DNA of 64,000 bases from Bacteriovoracaceae bacterium (GCA_016786485.1 JAEUWD010000013.1:1-64000), one strand, 5' to 3'; positions 17,024 to 26,768 are shown, numbered from the stretch's first letter. A program made the numbers and translations. Notes: generated by a model not told the origin, from the sequence alone.

Positions 17024-17025
17024 TT
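16990..17025. terminator. Bidirectional intrinsic terminator
   Basis: Stem AAGCCAGTC (16996-17004), loop TCCAT, stem GACTGGCTT (17010-17018), with runs of A before and T after. It can end the predicted sigma-54 RNA on the plus strand and the ureohydrolase mRNA on the minus strand; the ureohydrolase stop codon lies directly next to it. Confidence 0.9.
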
Positions 17026-17929
17026 ATAATAATCTGTAAATGAGTTGAGCTATAAATCTTGCTCCGCGAGAGCCAAGATTATCAAAGAGTGGATTATACT
17101 CGTAAATTCCTGTGATTTTATTTTTGTTATCGAGTTTTTGAAACCAATCAAACATCATATTAATATGATGAGTTGGTATGCCGTCATGCGCCACGGCACT
17201 AACTGCAGACATGGTTGAACTTTCGACCGAATCACAATCTAAGCTTAAAACGAGAATCGCATCAGTTGATTGGTACTCTTTTGCTACTTTGTTTAACACG
17301 GCGGGCAACTGCTCGAAGTGTTTTGTTTCATTGGCCAGCTCCTCATGCCAAAGAATTGTCTGCTTCGTCTTTATCTTACTTAAAGTTGATTGGCCGTTGG
17401 CCAGGGCCTTGAGCCCATATTGTATAAGATGAAACTCATTTTTAAATTCTTGGGCAAATTGGCGGAAGGGGGTACCTGAGTGATTCGTTTCGGAAACTCG
17501 AGTGTCGGCGTGAGGATCTATATTAATGACACCAATTTTTTTATAACCTTTGAGTTCTAATGCTTTTAGTAGGGTATAGATATGATCATGACCTCCACCT
17601 AAGTGGACAAAGTGTTGGCTTGATTGAGTTTTCAAAATCTCTGCTATTTTTTGAGATTCAAGCAATTGGGCTTCATCGAAATTTTCGAACTCGAGTGTCT
17701 GACTAGAAACTTCAGCCAATTTAAAAGATTGTTCTTGATGAAAATGCAGTTCTTTAAATTGATTCAAAATGACTTTCGGGCCAAAGGCGCTACCATTTTT
17801 CCCTAGGTTACGCATAACTCCTACATCAGAAGATGAACAAAGAAAAAACAGTTTGTTTTGGCCAGGCTTAAACTGTGATTTGATTTTTTCCTGATTTCTA
17901 TTAGGATCTGAAAAAAGATTTTTATTCAT
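17024..17929 (-). CDS. Ureohydrolase, formimidoylglutamase/arginase family
   Basis: 301 aa. The manganese-cluster motifs of the family are present: GGGHDH (about 111-116), INIDPHADTR (about 135-144) and SLDCDSVESS (about 229-238). SGTPFRQF after the second motif is more like formimidoylglutamase (HutG) than arginase or agmatinase, but no other histidine-degradation gene is near. It would release ammonia-containing small molecules from an amino-acid derivative in the cytoplasm. It is monocistronic, ending in the strong terminator at 16990-17025. Confidence 0.78.
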   Translation of the reverse strand: MNKNLFSDPNRNQEKIKSQFKPGQNKLFFLCSSSDVGVMRNLGKNGSAFGPKVILNQFKELHFHQEQSFKLAEVSSQTLEFENFDEAQLLESQKIAEILKTQSSQHFVHLGGGHDHIYTLLKALELKGYKKIGVINIDPHADTRVSETNHSGTPFRQFAQEFKNEFHLIQYGLKALANGQSTLSKIKTKQTILWHEELANETKHFEQLPAVLNKVAKEYQSTDAILVLSLDCDSVESSTMSAVSAVAHDGIPTHHINMMFDWFQKLDNKNKITGIYEYNPLFDNLGSRGARFIAQLIYRLL

Positions 17930-18025
17930 AAAAAGTACTCACATTCTTGGACAATGTACCGAAAGAGTTCAGTGCGGAATATGTTGTTCATTTGATCGAA
18001 ATATCATCATTAGGAAAAACTGGCC

Positions 18026-19330
18026 ATGAAAAAAAATTGGTTTATCGTCAAAGCGGAAGAACATTTAGGACCTTATTCACATCTTGATCTCAAAGATTTT
18101 TTTGGTCAAAAGTCCATTACTAAAGAAACGAAAGTTTGGCGTAAAGGTTTGCCGAAGGCGATCTATTATCACGAGATTCAACTTTATTTGCATGATGATC
18201 CACCAAAGAATAAATATAAAACTCGCGAGCAAGAAGCGGTTAAGCGCCTCGAAGGTGGCTTACATGTTTTACAACATCAAGAGCCTTTCAAGCTTTCCAA
18301 TGGAACGACAGCATTCCCATTAGGAAAATTAGTTTTTGGTCTATGTTTTTTATTATGCTTGGCGGTTCTGCCGTTAGGTTATGAATTTTATAAAATTTCA
18401 AATTCAAAATTTTCTCGCCCTAATGGAATGAAAAATAGCGATTACGAAAGACTGGTAGAAGTAAGTCGTAACGCCTTTAATGAATCAAAAGTAGCTTTCG
18501 CTGTTTCAAAAGATATGTCTGAAATTTGGATGGCAACAAACTTTGCTTTTAATGGAAAAGTGCTGCTAGAGATGGAGAGCAATCACGATAAAATGCTCCA
18601 TCCTGAAATCATTAAAATTTATGGTGAAGGTTATTTGAATAATCGTTTGGTGACTTTTCCAAAACTGAATTATTTGGTAGGGACTCGTTTGTTACCAGGT
18701 TACTATAAATTAAAAGTCAGTTTTATTTCGCCGATTGAGAAATCTTTTTTCTTAGAAAAATTTCACCCACTGAATCACAAACTCAGTTCGGTTTCTGAAG
18801 AGCTGATTTCAGTCGCAGAAAAACATGTTTATGATGCAAAGTTAAATGAATTAAATGACAAAAGAAAAGTGGCCGGCAAGCGTGCTTGGATCGAGTTGCA
18901 ACAAAAGTTTCATACTTTGAGTACTGTTTCTTCGCAGATCAAAGATGAGTTGTTGCAGGTTTATAATGAGCATATGTCAAATACTGAATGGCAGGAAAAA
19001 CTAGCTGGCTTTCAGCAAAAATACGAAAGTTATTTTGGAACATTTTTTACCAATTTTGTTTCAAAAGATTTTCGTGATATTGCAGGCGCGGAAGAGATTT
19101 TATCTGAAGATGTTCGCAAGTTAAGTTCTTATCATGAAGCACTGGTTGGATTAACTGGCGATGCGGCTGGATATTCTGTTCGCTCGATGGGAGACATGCA
19201 ACGCTATAGTCGTGCTCCGAGTGCCACTGAATGGATACAGCTCGAAGAAAAAATTCTTGCTCGTTATGCTAAAATCACTGAGAAAGTTGAAAAATCGTTA
19301 TTAGAACTAGAGCCTTTTCTAGCGAACTAA
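18026..19330 (+). CDS. GYF_2-domain membrane protein, unknown function
   Basis: 434 aa. Residues about 5-45 form a GYF_2-type domain (WFIVKAEEHLGPYSHLDL, then TKVWRKGL), usually a peptide-binding module in bacteria. One membrane helix follows at about 102-122, so the GYF domain is cytoplasmic and the remaining 300 residues periplasmic. That region begins with a beta-rich part (about 165-250) and ends in an all-helical, coiled-coil-like part (about 265-430). No enzyme motif is seen. It may tie a cytoplasmic proline-rich partner to an envelope process. The last 4 bp overlap the convergent MBL gene. Confidence 0.65.
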   Translation: MKKNWFIVKAEEHLGPYSHLDLKDFFGQKSITKETKVWRKGLPKAIYYHEIQLYLHDDPPKNKYKTREQEAVKRLEGGLHVLQHQEPFKLSNGTTAFPLGKLVFGLCFLLCLAVLPLGYEFYKISNSKFSRPNGMKNSDYERLVEVSRNAFNESKVAFAVSKDMSEIWMATNFAFNGKVLLEMESNHDKMLHPEIIKIYGEGYLNNRLVTFPKLNYLVGTRLLPGYYKLKVSFISPIEKSFFLEKFHPLNHKLSSVSEELISVAEKHVYDAKLNELNDKRKVAGKRAWIELQQKFHTLSTVSSQIKDELLQVYNEHMSNTEWQEKLAGFQQKYESYFGTFFTNFVSKDFRDIAGAEEILSEDVRKLSSYHEALVGLTGDAAGYSVRSMGDMQRYSRAPSATEWIQLEEKILARYAKITEKVEKSLLELEPFLAN

Positions 19331-20208
19331 AGAGCGAGTTTTTCCCACGCTTGTTGTGAACTCTTTTTAAAATCAGTAAAAATGAATTGGCCTTTTTCAT
19401 CTTTTTTAACCGTTGCGCCCCAATGGTCACGATCATGGTTAAAAATCACACGCAATTTTTGTATTTCAATCCATTCCAGTAGTTTTAATTTTTCAACGGT
19501 TGTTACACCTGGATTCATGTCGTAACCCATGACCCAAGGAATTCCCACATGATGGGCCGTCGGAATAATATCCCCAAAAAAGAAAAATTTTTCATCGTAA
19601 GGGTGAAGCTGAAAAGGTGTGTGGCCGGAAGTGGTTTTGTATTTTAATTGATATTTGCCTTCGCTCAAAATTGTGCCGGAATCTTCAGTTAGGAGTTTGA
19701 GTTGTCCGAGTTCTTTGTATTTGGTCAAAATAGGGAGAAAATGTTTGTGCTGAAACGAACCCGCGTCACGAATATTTGGTTTTTGTGAATATTCATAGTG
19801 TTTTTGATGAACATGTATATCCGCCTTCGGGAAAAGAAGTTCTTTTTGATTATTTTCAAAAGAACCTAAACCTCCCACGTGATCAAAATGGAGATGGGAA
19901 ATAATAATATCCGTCACGGCATCCGGCCCGATCCCGGCTTTTTTAAGCGGCGAAAGCAAAGGGTCACTAGTATCGCTTAAAGCAAAATTTTGGCGGAATC
20001 GTTCATCATGGTAGTCGCCAATCCCGGTATCAATCAAAATGACACGTTTTCCAACTTGAATGACCTGCACTCTCATTGTCATATCAATCCGATTACTTTC
20101 GTCGGCTGCTATTTTTTTATTCCAAAGTGGCTTGGGAATGATGCCAAACATGGCCCCGCCGTCTAATTTGAGAGTTCCTGAGTTGATACATGAATATATT
20201 GGCTGCAT
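19327..20208 (-). CDS. MBL-fold metallohydrolase (lactonase-like)
   Basis: 293 aa from ATG 20208, preceded by AAAGGA at 6 nt. A longer reading to 20379 runs into the sucC promoter and start and is rejected. The zinc ligands are in order: SHLHFDH (HxHxDH), GHTPFQ, FGDIIPT and the last histidine in IFNHDRDHW. This arrangement, with an N-terminal GGAMFG segment, is the AHL-lactonase/AttM-like subgroup of the fold, which also contains many enzymes with other substrates. No signal peptide, so cytoplasmic. The substrate is unknown. Confidence 0.82.
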   Translation of the reverse strand: MQPIYSCINSGTLKLDGGAMFGIIPKPLWNKKIAADESNRIDMTMRVQVIQVGKRVILIDTGIGDYHDERFRQNFALSDTSDPLLSPLKKAGIGPDAVTDIIISHLHFDHVGGLGSFENNQKELLFPKADIHVHQKHYEYSQKPNIRDAGSFQHKHFLPILTKYKELGQLKLLTEDSGTILSEGKYQLKYKTTSGHTPFQLHPYDEKFFFFGDIIPTAHHVGIPWVMGYDMNPGVTTVEKLKLLEWIEIQKLRVIFNHDRDHWGATVKKDEKGQFIFTDFKKSSQQAWEKLAL

Positions 20209-20278
20209 ATAAATTCCTTTGGTCCATTTTCCAGCCTTCAGGACAAACAGAAACGGCACTGTGCATTGTTTTGATTTC

Positions 20279-20307
20279 TTGAAAATCCCCCTCAGGTGGC
20301 CTAATCT
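20279..20307 (+). promoter_or_regulatory. Sigma-70-type promoter of sucCD
   Basis: TTGAAA (20279-20284), 17-nt spacer, TAATCT (20302-20307). The predicted start near 20314 gives a short leader to the sucC ATG at 20338. Confidence 0.5.
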
Positions 20308-20337
20308 TTGAGATGAAAATTTACCAACGGAGAAATG

Positions 20338-21507
20338 ATGAACGTTCATGAGTATCAAGCGAAAGAATTGATGAGACAATTTGGCATCTCTTTATTAAAC
20401 GGTGGCGTTGCCAAAACTGCAGATGAAGCCGTGGAAGTAGCAAAAAAACTTGGTGGAAAAGTTTGGGTGGTAAAAGCTCAGATTCACGCTGGTGGACGCG
20501 GTAAAGGTGGTGGCGTTAAAGTTGCTAAATCAATGGATGAAGTAAAAAAATATGCTTCACAAATTTTAGGCATGCAACTGGTAACACACCAAACCGGTCC
20601 TGAAGGTAAAAAAGTTAATCAAATTTTAATTGAACAAGGTTGTGAGATAGCCCACGAATATTATGTCGGGATTGTTCTCGATAGAAGTAAAGGTAAAATC
20701 ATCATGATGGCTTCACGCGAAGGTGGGGTTGAGATTGAAAAAGTAGCTGCTGAGTCGCCTGAAAAAATTATTAAAGCAACCATTGATCCTGCAAGTGGTT
20801 TCGCTCCTTCAACCGGAAGAAAGTTAGCCTACGGTCTTGGTCTGGAAGGTGATATTCAGAAAAAAGCGATTAAGTTTTTTGAAGGTCTCTACAACCTATA
20901 CATCCAAAAAGATTGTTCAATCGCTGAGATCAATCCATTGGTTGTGACTAAGCAAGGTGATGTGATTGCGTTAGATGCAAAATTAAATTTTGATGAGAAC
21001 GCTCTTTTCCGTCATCCAGAAATTGAAGCGCTTCGTGACCCTACAGAAGAATCAGCGCAAGAATTAGAAGCGCATAAATATGGTCTTTCTTATATTTCTC
21101 TCGACGGTAACATCGGTTGTTTAGTTAACGGTGCCGGTTTAGCAATGGGAACTTTGGATATTATTAAAATCCACGGTGGAACTCCAGCGAACTTCCTTGA
21201 TGTAGGCGGCGGTGCTACCAAAGAAACAGTTCAAAAAGCTTTTACTATTATTCTTCAAGATAAAAACGTTAAGGCAATCCTGGTCAATATCTTTGGTGGG
21301 ATTATGAAATGTGACATCATCGCTGATGGTGTTATTTCAGCTGCGAGAGAATTAGCACTTAAGGTTCCATTGGTTGTACGTTTAGAAGGTACGAACGTGG
21401 CACTTGGGAAAAAAATGTTAAATGAATCAGGATTAAAAATTACTCCAGCTGATGACTTGGCCGATGCTGCTAAGAAAGTTGTAGCTGCTGCTAAGGGAGG
21501 AAACTAA
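20338..21507 (+). CDS. sucC: Succinyl-CoA synthetase, beta subunit
   Basis: 389 aa. Together with SucD it interconverts succinyl-CoA and succinate with formation of ATP or GTP in the TCA cycle. The start [11 protein letters not shown] is canonical; the second of two adjacent ATGs is chosen because GGAG lies five bases before it. The ATP-grasp nucleotide site [14 protein letters not shown] (about 49-62) and the CoA-ligase half with [10 protein letters not shown] (about 319-328) are intact. It is two bases upstream of sucD. It also recovers energy from succinyl-CoA made by the aromatic pathway further along the window. Confidence 0.97.
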   Translation: MNVHEYQAKELMRQFGISLLNGGVAKTADEAVEVAKKLGGKVWVVKAQIHAGGRGKGGGVKVAKSMDEVKKYASQILGMQLVTHQTGPEGKKVNQILIEQGCEIAHEYYVGIVLDRSKGKIIMMASREGGVEIEKVAAESPEKIIKATIDPASGFAPSTGRKLAYGLGLEGDIQKKAIKFFEGLYNLYIQKDCSIAEINPLVVTKQGDVIALDAKLNFDENALFRHPEIEALRDPTEESAQELEAHKYGLSYISLDGNIGCLVNGAGLAMGTLDIIKIHGGTPANFLDVGGGATKETVQKAFTIILQDKNVKAILVNIFGGIMKCDIIADGVISAARELALKVPLVVRLEGTNVALGKKMLNESGLKITPADDLADAAKKVVAAAKGGN

Positions 21508-21509
21508 TT

Positions 21510-22376
21510 ATGGCTATTCTAGTAGGTAGAGATACAAAGTTAATTACTATTGGTCTAACAGGGAAACAAGGTACGTTCCACACTCTTCAGTCTCGTGATT
21601 ACGGTACGAAAGTTGTTGGAGGCGTAACTCCAGGTAAAGGTGGAATTAAGCACGAAGGTATTCCGGTTTATAACACTGTCGCAGATGCGGTTGGCGAAAC
21701 AGAAGCCAATGCAGCGATGGTTTTTGTTCCACCGGCTTTTGCTGCAGATTCAATTCTTGAATGTATTGAAATGGAAATGCCATTAGTTATTGCGATCACT
21801 GAAGGGATTCCTATTTTAGATATGATCAAAATTAAAGCGGCTCTTCAAAACTCGAAGACACGTTTAATTGGTCCAAACTGCCCGGGGATTATCACTCCAG
21901 GGGAATGCAAAATTGGTATTATGCCAGGCCATATTCACATGCCGGGTCGTGTAGGCGTTATTTCACGTTCAGGTACTTTAACTTACGAAGCGGTTTACCA
22001 ACTTACACAACGTGAAATTGGTCAATCAACATGTGTTGGTATTGGTGGTGACCCAGTTAACGGGACAAACTTTATTGATTGTTTAAAGTTATTTGAAAAA
22101 GATAAAGACACAGATGCAGTTATTATGATCGGTGAAATCGGCGGTAGCGCGGAAACGGAAGCTGCTCGTTGGATTAAACAAAATTTCAGCAAGCCAGTCG
22201 TCAGCTTTATCGCAGGTGCAAGTGCTCCTAAAGGCAAAAGAATGGGCCACGCTGGCGCTATTATTTCTGGTGGCGATGATACGGCCGAAGCTAAATTTCG
22301 TATCCTTCAAGAGTGTGGCGTAACCATCGCTCGCTCGCCGGCAGAATTGGGCGAAAAAGTTGCCGAAGTGTTATAA
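21510..22376 (+). CDS. sucD: Succinyl-CoA synthetase, alpha subunit
   Basis: 288 aa. It carries the CoA-binding domain ([10 protein letters not shown] near 15) and the phosphohistidine in [10 protein letters not shown] (about 242-251). [16 protein letters not shown] (about 121-136) is characteristic. A strong GGAGG site lies in the 3' end of sucC. The gene is followed 48 bp later by ndk, so the ATP/GTP product couples to nucleotide balance. Confidence 0.97.
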   Translation: MAILVGRDTKLITIGLTGKQGTFHTLQSRDYGTKVVGGVTPGKGGIKHEGIPVYNTVADAVGETEANAAMVFVPPAFAADSILECIEMEMPLVIAITEGIPILDMIKIKAALQNSKTRLIGPNCPGIITPGECKIGIMPGHIHMPGRVGVISRSGTLTYEAVYQLTQREIGQSTCVGIGGDPVNGTNFIDCLKLFEKDKDTDAVIMIGEIGGSAETEAARWIKQNFSKPVVSFIAGASAPKGKRMGHAGAIISGGDDTAEAKFRILQECGVTIARSPAELGEKVAEVL

Positions 22377-22424
22377 GAGATGATAAGTAACTGATACAAA
22401 AAATTTAAAAGTAGGAGCAAGTCC

Positions 22425-22853
22425 ATGGCAAAAGAAAGAACGTTTAGTATTATTAAGCCTAACGCAACCAAAGATAATAATATTGGAAATATTATTGCTC
22501 GTTTTGAAAAAGAAGGACTAAGAATTTCAGCAATGAAACTCGTTCGTCTAACTAAAGAAAAAGCTGAAGGCTTTTATATTGAACACAAAGAAAGACCATT
22601 TTTTAACTCGCTTGTTAACTTCATGACTTCGAACCTTGTGGTTCTTATGGTGCTTGAAGGTAACGATGCTGTTGCAAAAAACCGTCAAATCATGGGTGCT
22701 ACAAATCCAGCTAATGCTGAAGAAGGTACTCTAAGAAAACTTTATGCTGCTTCAATTGAAGAGAACGCTGTTCACGGTTCTGATTCAGCTGCTTCTGCCC
22801 AAAGAGAAATTTCATACTTTTTCGAGAAAAACGAAATTTTTGATAGATTCTAA
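22425..22853 (+). CDS. ndk: Nucleoside diphosphate kinase
   Basis: 142 aa, standard length. It balances nucleoside triphosphates through a phosphohistidine, here in [13 protein letters not shown] (about residues 112-124). The opening [14 protein letters not shown] and the RPFF segment (58-61) are diagnostic. A TAGGAG site lies nine bases before the ATG. It probably shares a transcript with sucCD and ends at a UUCG-capped hairpin just past the stop. Confidence 0.97.
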   Translation: MAKERTFSIIKPNATKDNNIGNIIARFEKEGLRISAMKLVRLTKEKAEGFYIEHKERPFFNSLVNFMTSNLVVLMVLEGNDAVAKNRQIMGATNPANAEEGTLRKLYAASIEENAVHGSDSAASAQREISYFFEKNEIFDRF

Positions 22854-23620
22854 ATTTTAGAGGCCACTTCGGTGGCCTCCATCTTATAAATTCCCAATTG
22901 CTCATTAATTAAATAAAAGTCTGTAAAATCCTTCAAGCAATGTTTTGTGATATTTCCTCTCGCCACAATTTTAATTTCTCTTTTCTTTGCCATGCTTCGT
23001 AATTGTTCTAGCGTATAAGTGATATGTTTTTCTTGGCCATAATCATAAATAAAATAAGCATCGGCTTCGGGGTATTCAAATTTTTGATCTGCTAAATTTG
23101 TGTGCTCGAGAGTCGCATTTTTAAAATTATATAATTGAAAAATGCGATTCCCTTCATCGACTCTTTCTTTGGCTATTTCATAACCCACGAAGAATGATTG
23201 TGGGTAAAGTGCTCCGACTAAAATACCGACTCGTCCATAGGCTGCTCCGAAATCAATGAATTTTTGACCGTCTTTAAAATCCAGCGCTTTCAGAAATTCC
23301 AGGAGAGTGGCGTAGGGAGTCTGAAGGGTACGAGGATCAAGTCCGACCCAGCTTTGCACACCTTGGTGCAGTTCTGGTCCCCAGGTTTTATAATTGCCGT
23401 AAGGATTGGCGATTTTCCCTCGAACCACTAAATCATTTTCAATTTTTTTGATTTGAAATTTTAAAATTTGATCGATAATTTCCGAGTGCTGCCTGCGGCC
23501 AGGCTCATGCTCTTCGGGAGATTTAAAAAAAGATTCTTCTCTTAAATAATTTCGAATTTCTTTGGGAGTGAGATTTAGTGTTTGAATTTTCTGTAAATCA
23601 CTTAGGTTTTTATATTTCAA
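22850..23620 (-). CDS. SAM-dependent methyltransferase-like protein
   Basis: 256 aa from a TTG start with TAAGG seven bases upstream; there is no in-frame ATG before the conserved part. Motif I of class I methyltransferases is recognisable as [17 protein letters not shown] (about 121-137), followed by the motif II acidic residue in [14 protein letters not shown] and a YFIYDYG segment near 190 in place of the usual motif IV. The roughly 100 residues before the SAM domain, with [13 protein letters not shown] near 36, are unknown. The methyl acceptor is unknown. It overlaps the end of ndk by 4 bp in convergent orientation. Confidence 0.6.
   Translation of the reverse strand: MKYKNLSDLQKIQTLNLTPKEIRNYLREESFFKSPEEHEPGRRQHSEIIDQILKFQIKKIENDLVVRGKIANPYGNYKTWGPELHQGVQSWVGLDPRTLQTPYATLLEFLKALDFKDGQKFIDFGAAYGRVGILVGALYPQSFFVGYEIAKERVDEGNRIFQLYNFKNATLEHTNLADQKFEYPEADAYFIYDYGQEKHITYTLEQLRSMAKKREIKIVARGNITKHCLKDFTDFYLINEQLGIYKMEATEVASKI
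22860..22879. terminator. UUCG-capped GC-rich hairpin after ndk
   Basis: GAGGCCAC (22860-22867), TTCG loop, GTGGCCTC (22872-22879): an 8-bp perfect stem with the very stable UUCG tetraloop. There is no clear T tract on either strand, so it may act as an mRNA 3' stabiliser or a Rho-assisted terminator. It overlaps the last codons of the convergent methyltransferase gene. Confidence 0.55.
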
Positions 23621-23629
23621 ACAAATGCC

Positions 23630-24550
23630 TTAGAACATGAAGCCAAAACGAAACATAAAGTTGGTATAGGTTTGGGTGATATCAACATTCAAATCGAGTG
23701 TTGGAGTATCTGAAATACTTTTCGTAAACTGAGTCATCATGTATTTCGCTTCGACACCCATAAAAAAGAACGAATTAAATTGGTAAATGTATCCGAGGGC
23801 CGCGCCATACTGGTAACCAAAGAGTTGGAAATCATCAATAACCGTACTGTTTTCAAAATTTAAATAGCGACCACCCAGGCCTAATTTTAAATAAATCGAT
23901 GGAGTGAAATGATAACCAAGGTAAAAATTAAGGCCATACTCAGTATTGTCGAATTCAGTCGCGGACCCACAATCAGCAGCGGTACAACTCGTTGAGCCCG
24001 AGCCAGAAAATAATTCTGTTTCGAAGATAATGCCGGTTTTTCCCACCGAACCATAATGAAAATAAAAGTTACTCCAAGAACCAGGCGTGAAGTCGATGTT
24101 ATCTGTATTGTCAGTAATGGCACTGGAATTTAAAACACCTGCTCCAAAACTAATGTAGCTCGCGCCATAAATATTTGGTTGCTCTTTAGTTTCTGGGGCT
24201 TGGCTAACAACTGGTTCTTCTTTCGGTTTTTCTTCCTGAACCACCGGTTGAGGTTCTGTTACTGGAGCTGGCGCTGCTTCAACGGGCACGGCATTTGGCT
24301 GACTGTGAACAATAAAACCTTCACGAATGATTCCGCTTTCTAATACACCTAGAGCAAATTTGCCTTCGACTTTGGTGATTTTGAATTTTCCCATAGGTGT
24401 ATTGCCGGCATCGGTAATATTCAGAATTTGACCGACTTGAACTTTATCTTCTTCGGCATGCTTGATAACGGCCTTATGGCCTTTGGCCTTAAGGACTTCC
24501 ATCGCGTTAAGGTCGAAGTAGCTAAGGAGGAGGATAAATAAAAAACTCAT
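23630..24550 (-). CDS. Predicted outer-membrane beta-barrel protein
   Basis: 306 aa. A short hydrophobic signal sequence is followed by a small soluble domain (about 20-85: GQILNITDAGNTPMGKFKI resembles an SH3/KOW-like strand set), a Pro/Glu/Val linker (about 86-125) and an amphipathic region with repeated aromatic-glycine strands (about 128-306) ending in phenylalanine, the usual C-terminal signal for barrel insertion. The barrel would have about eight strands, as in OmpW or OmpX-size proteins. A CTAAD/CGSA loop contains two cysteines (about 193 and 198). The ligand is unknown. No good ribosome binding site is seen before the ATG. Confidence 0.65.
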   Translation of the reverse strand: MSFLFILLLSYFDLNAMEVLKAKGHKAVIKHAEEDKVQVGQILNITDAGNTPMGKFKITKVEGKFALGVLESGIIREGFIVHSQPNAVPVEAAPAPVTEPQPVVQEEKPKEEPVVSQAPETKEQPNIYGASYISFGAGVLNSSAITDNTDNIDFTPGSWSNFYFHYGSVGKTGIIFETELFSGSGSTSCTAADCGSATEFDNTEYGLNFYLGYHFTPSIYLKLGLGGRYLNFENSTVIDDFQLFGYQYGAALGYIYQFNSFFFMGVEAKYMMTQFTKSISDTPTLDLNVDITQTYTNFMFRFGFMF

Positions 24551-24667
24551 ATGATAATTATGGCATAACTTACTATGTAAAAATTATCCAAAATTGCTTT
24601 TTTGAGTAATTTTTACCTGAAATCCATGATTCTTAGAGAGTGAATTAGTGTAATGATTTCAATGACA

Positions 24668-24696
24668 TTGCGTCAAATGTCCCTTTGCGTTATATT
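24668..24696 (+). promoter_or_regulatory. Sigma-70-type promoter of carD
   Basis: TTGCGT (24668-24673), 17-nt spacer, TATATT (24691-24696). Start near 24703, giving a leader of about 50 nt. Confidence 0.6.
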
Positions 24697-24753
24697 TACA
24701 GTGGAATAATTGGAAGCCCTTTTTACTTAGTAGGGCAGCCTCGGAGGATTGGC

Positions 24754-25245
24754 ATGGAGTTTCAGATCGGTGACTACGTTGTTTGTCCAGGCCACGGTGT
24801 TGGACAAATAAGCAATATTGAAACTAAGACCCTTTCCGGTGTCGATAAATCATTTTACATCATCAAAATTATAACTAATGGCATGACTATTATGGTGCCG
24901 ACTGACAGTAAAGACGGTGTTCGTGGCTTAGTTTCAGGCAATGAAATTCAAGAAGTTTTCACCCTTTTAGCTAATCATGACGTAAAAGTAGATAATTCAA
25001 CTTGGAACCGTCGTCATCGCGAGTATTTGGCGAAAGTTAAGACCGGTTCTTTAAAAGAAATCGCTGATGTTTTACGCCAATTGCTACTTTTGAAAATTTC
25101 AAAAAAACTTTCGTTCGGCGAAAAGAAAATGCTCGAGCAGTGCAAAGAGCTTTTGGTTAAGGAAATATCGCTTTCAAGTGGCGAAGCTGAAAAAGAAGTT
25201 TCTGGTAAAATTGATACTTTCTATTCTTCATCTATCGACGCATAA
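24754..25245 (+). CDS. CarD/CdnL-family RNA polymerase-binding regulator
   Basis: 163 aa from ATG 24754, with CGGAGGA six bases upstream; the reading from 24685 starts before the likely transcription start and is rejected. CarD_CdnL proteins bind the beta subunit of RNA polymerase and stabilise open complexes at rRNA and other promoters. The N-terminal RNA-polymerase-interaction domain is clear: EFQIGDYVVCPGHGVGQI (2-19), then MVPTDS and GVRGLVS. The C-terminal helical DNA-binding domain contains WNRRHREYLAKVKTG (about 84-98) and SFGEKKMLEQCKELLVKE. Monocistronic with its own promoter. Confidence 0.92.
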   Translation: MEFQIGDYVVCPGHGVGQISNIETKTLSGVDKSFYIIKIITNGMTIMVPTDSKDGVRGLVSGNEIQEVFTLLANHDVKVDNSTWNRRHREYLAKVKTGSLKEIADVLRQLLLLKISKKLSFGEKKMLEQCKELLVKEISLSSGEAEKEVSGKIDTFYSSSIDA

Positions 25246-25316
25246 ATCGCTGCATTCTTGCCAATTAACGTACCTAAGGATACTTAGTAATCTAGTGAAT
25301 TCTTTAGGAGTTAATG

Positions 25317-26756
25317 ATGAGCGCACGTGTACGTTTTGCACCTAGTCCGACTGGTTATTTGCATATTGGTGGGGCCCGAACAGCTATTTATAATTACTTA
25401 TTTGCTAAGGCCAATAATGGAACATTGATTTTACGTATTGAAGATACGGATTTAGAACGCAGTAAGCGCGAATATGAAGTTCTCCAGGTGGCCGATTTAA
25501 AATGGCTTGGAATTGAATTTGATGAAAGTCCAGAGAAGCCAGGCAAGTATGGTCCTTACCGCCAATCTGAACGCACAGACATTTATTTAAAATACGCCCA
25601 GATGTTAGTGGATAAAGGTTTGGCTTATTATGATTTTTGTACGGATGCTGAACTAGAGGCGATGAAAGAGCGGGCCACGCAAGAAGGCCGTCCACCTCAT
25701 TACGATGGTAAGTGGAAAAATGAAAAGTATTGGGAAGAAGCTCAGGCGAAACTGGCAGCAGGTGAAAAAGGTGCGATTCGTTTCAAAGCTTCTCAGAAAT
25801 CTTATATTTTAAATGACCGCGTTCGTGGGCGAATCGTTTTTCCTGAAAACATGGTAGGGGATTTCGTGTTGATTCGTTCTAACGGTCAACCGGTTTATAA
25901 CTTCTGTTGTGTGGTGGATGATATGCTGATGAAAATCACACACGTCATTCGGGGTGAAGATCACCTTTCAAATACTCTACGTCAGATGATGCTATATGAA
26001 GCTTTTGATGCCACTATTCCTGAAATGGTTCACGTTTCACTTCTGATTGGTAACGACCGTCAGAAATTATCGAAGCGGCACGGAGCGACTTCAGTTAATT
26101 TATATCGTGAAGAATCGTATGCTCCACAAGCCCTCGTGAATTACTTATGTTTACTAGGTTGGTCACATCCAGAAGAGAAAGATATTTTCACCCTTCAGGA
26201 GATTGCTCCAGTTTTCAATCTTGATCGTTTCAGCAAGTCGCCTGCCATTTATGATATTGAAAAACTTAAGTGGGTTAACGGTCAACACTTACGTAAAATT
26301 GATAATGAGATATTAGTAAAACAATTAGATGCTTTCATTGATTCAGGTCATTGGTTTCATAAGCAACCACACGATTGGAAAATTGCTTGTATCGCTTTAT
26401 TTAAAGAGCAAATTCAATTCTTCCAAGAGATTATTCCGCATTTAGAAGCTCTTCATTCTAAAGAGCTAGTCCGTGATGAGAAGCTCAATGAGATTCTCTC
26501 GTGGCCCACGACTCCTCAAATTGCTGCTTTTTTAAGTAAAGAATTGGAGCAGATTAAAACGCATTATGTGGAAGCAGCGACTTTTAATCAGTGGATGGAT
26601 AAAATTAAAACTGAATTAAAAATCAAGGGTAAGCCACTTTTCATGGGTGTGCGTGTGAGTTTAACCGGTCATGATCATGGGCCAGAATTAAACCAATTGA
26701 TTCCGTTAACACCAGTGGATGTTTTAAAAGCACGAGTTAAAAACTTATTAACATAA
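25317..26756 (+). CDS. gltX: Glutamyl-tRNA synthetase
   Basis: 479 aa. It charges tRNA-Glu (and perhaps tRNA-Gln). The HIGH-type motif is PSPTGYLHIGGA near residue 9 and the KMSKS-type motif is KLSKRHG near 250. The second of two adjacent ATGs is chosen because TAGGAG lies six bases before it, giving MSARVRFAPSPTG. The length and the late DNA-binding-like anticodon domain are normal. It is followed 12 bp downstream by an exported-protein gene that may share its transcript. Confidence 0.96.
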   Translation: MSARVRFAPSPTGYLHIGGARTAIYNYLFAKANNGTLILRIEDTDLERSKREYEVLQVADLKWLGIEFDESPEKPGKYGPYRQSERTDIYLKYAQMLVDKGLAYYDFCTDAELEAMKERATQEGRPPHYDGKWKNEKYWEEAQAKLAAGEKGAIRFKASQKSYILNDRVRGRIVFPENMVGDFVLIRSNGQPVYNFCCVVDDMLMKITHVIRGEDHLSNTLRQMMLYEAFDATIPEMVHVSLLIGNDRQKLSKRHGATSVNLYREESYAPQALVNYLCLLGWSHPEEKDIFTLQEIAPVFNLDRFSKSPAIYDIEKLKWVNGQHLRKIDNEILVKQLDAFIDSGHWFHKQPHDWKIACIALFKEQIQFFQEIIPHLEALHSKELVRDEKLNEILSWPTTPQIAAFLSKELEQIKTHYVEAATFNQWMDKIKTELKIKGKPLFMGVRVSLTGHDHGPELNQLIPLTPVDVLKARVKNLLT

Positions 26757-26768
26757 GCAGAAGCCTTC

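Noticed and set aside
20209-20379. Longer N-terminus for the MBL hydrolase
   Set aside because: It would run over the sucC promoter and start; the ATG at 20208 has a good ribosome binding site and gives a normal N-terminus.
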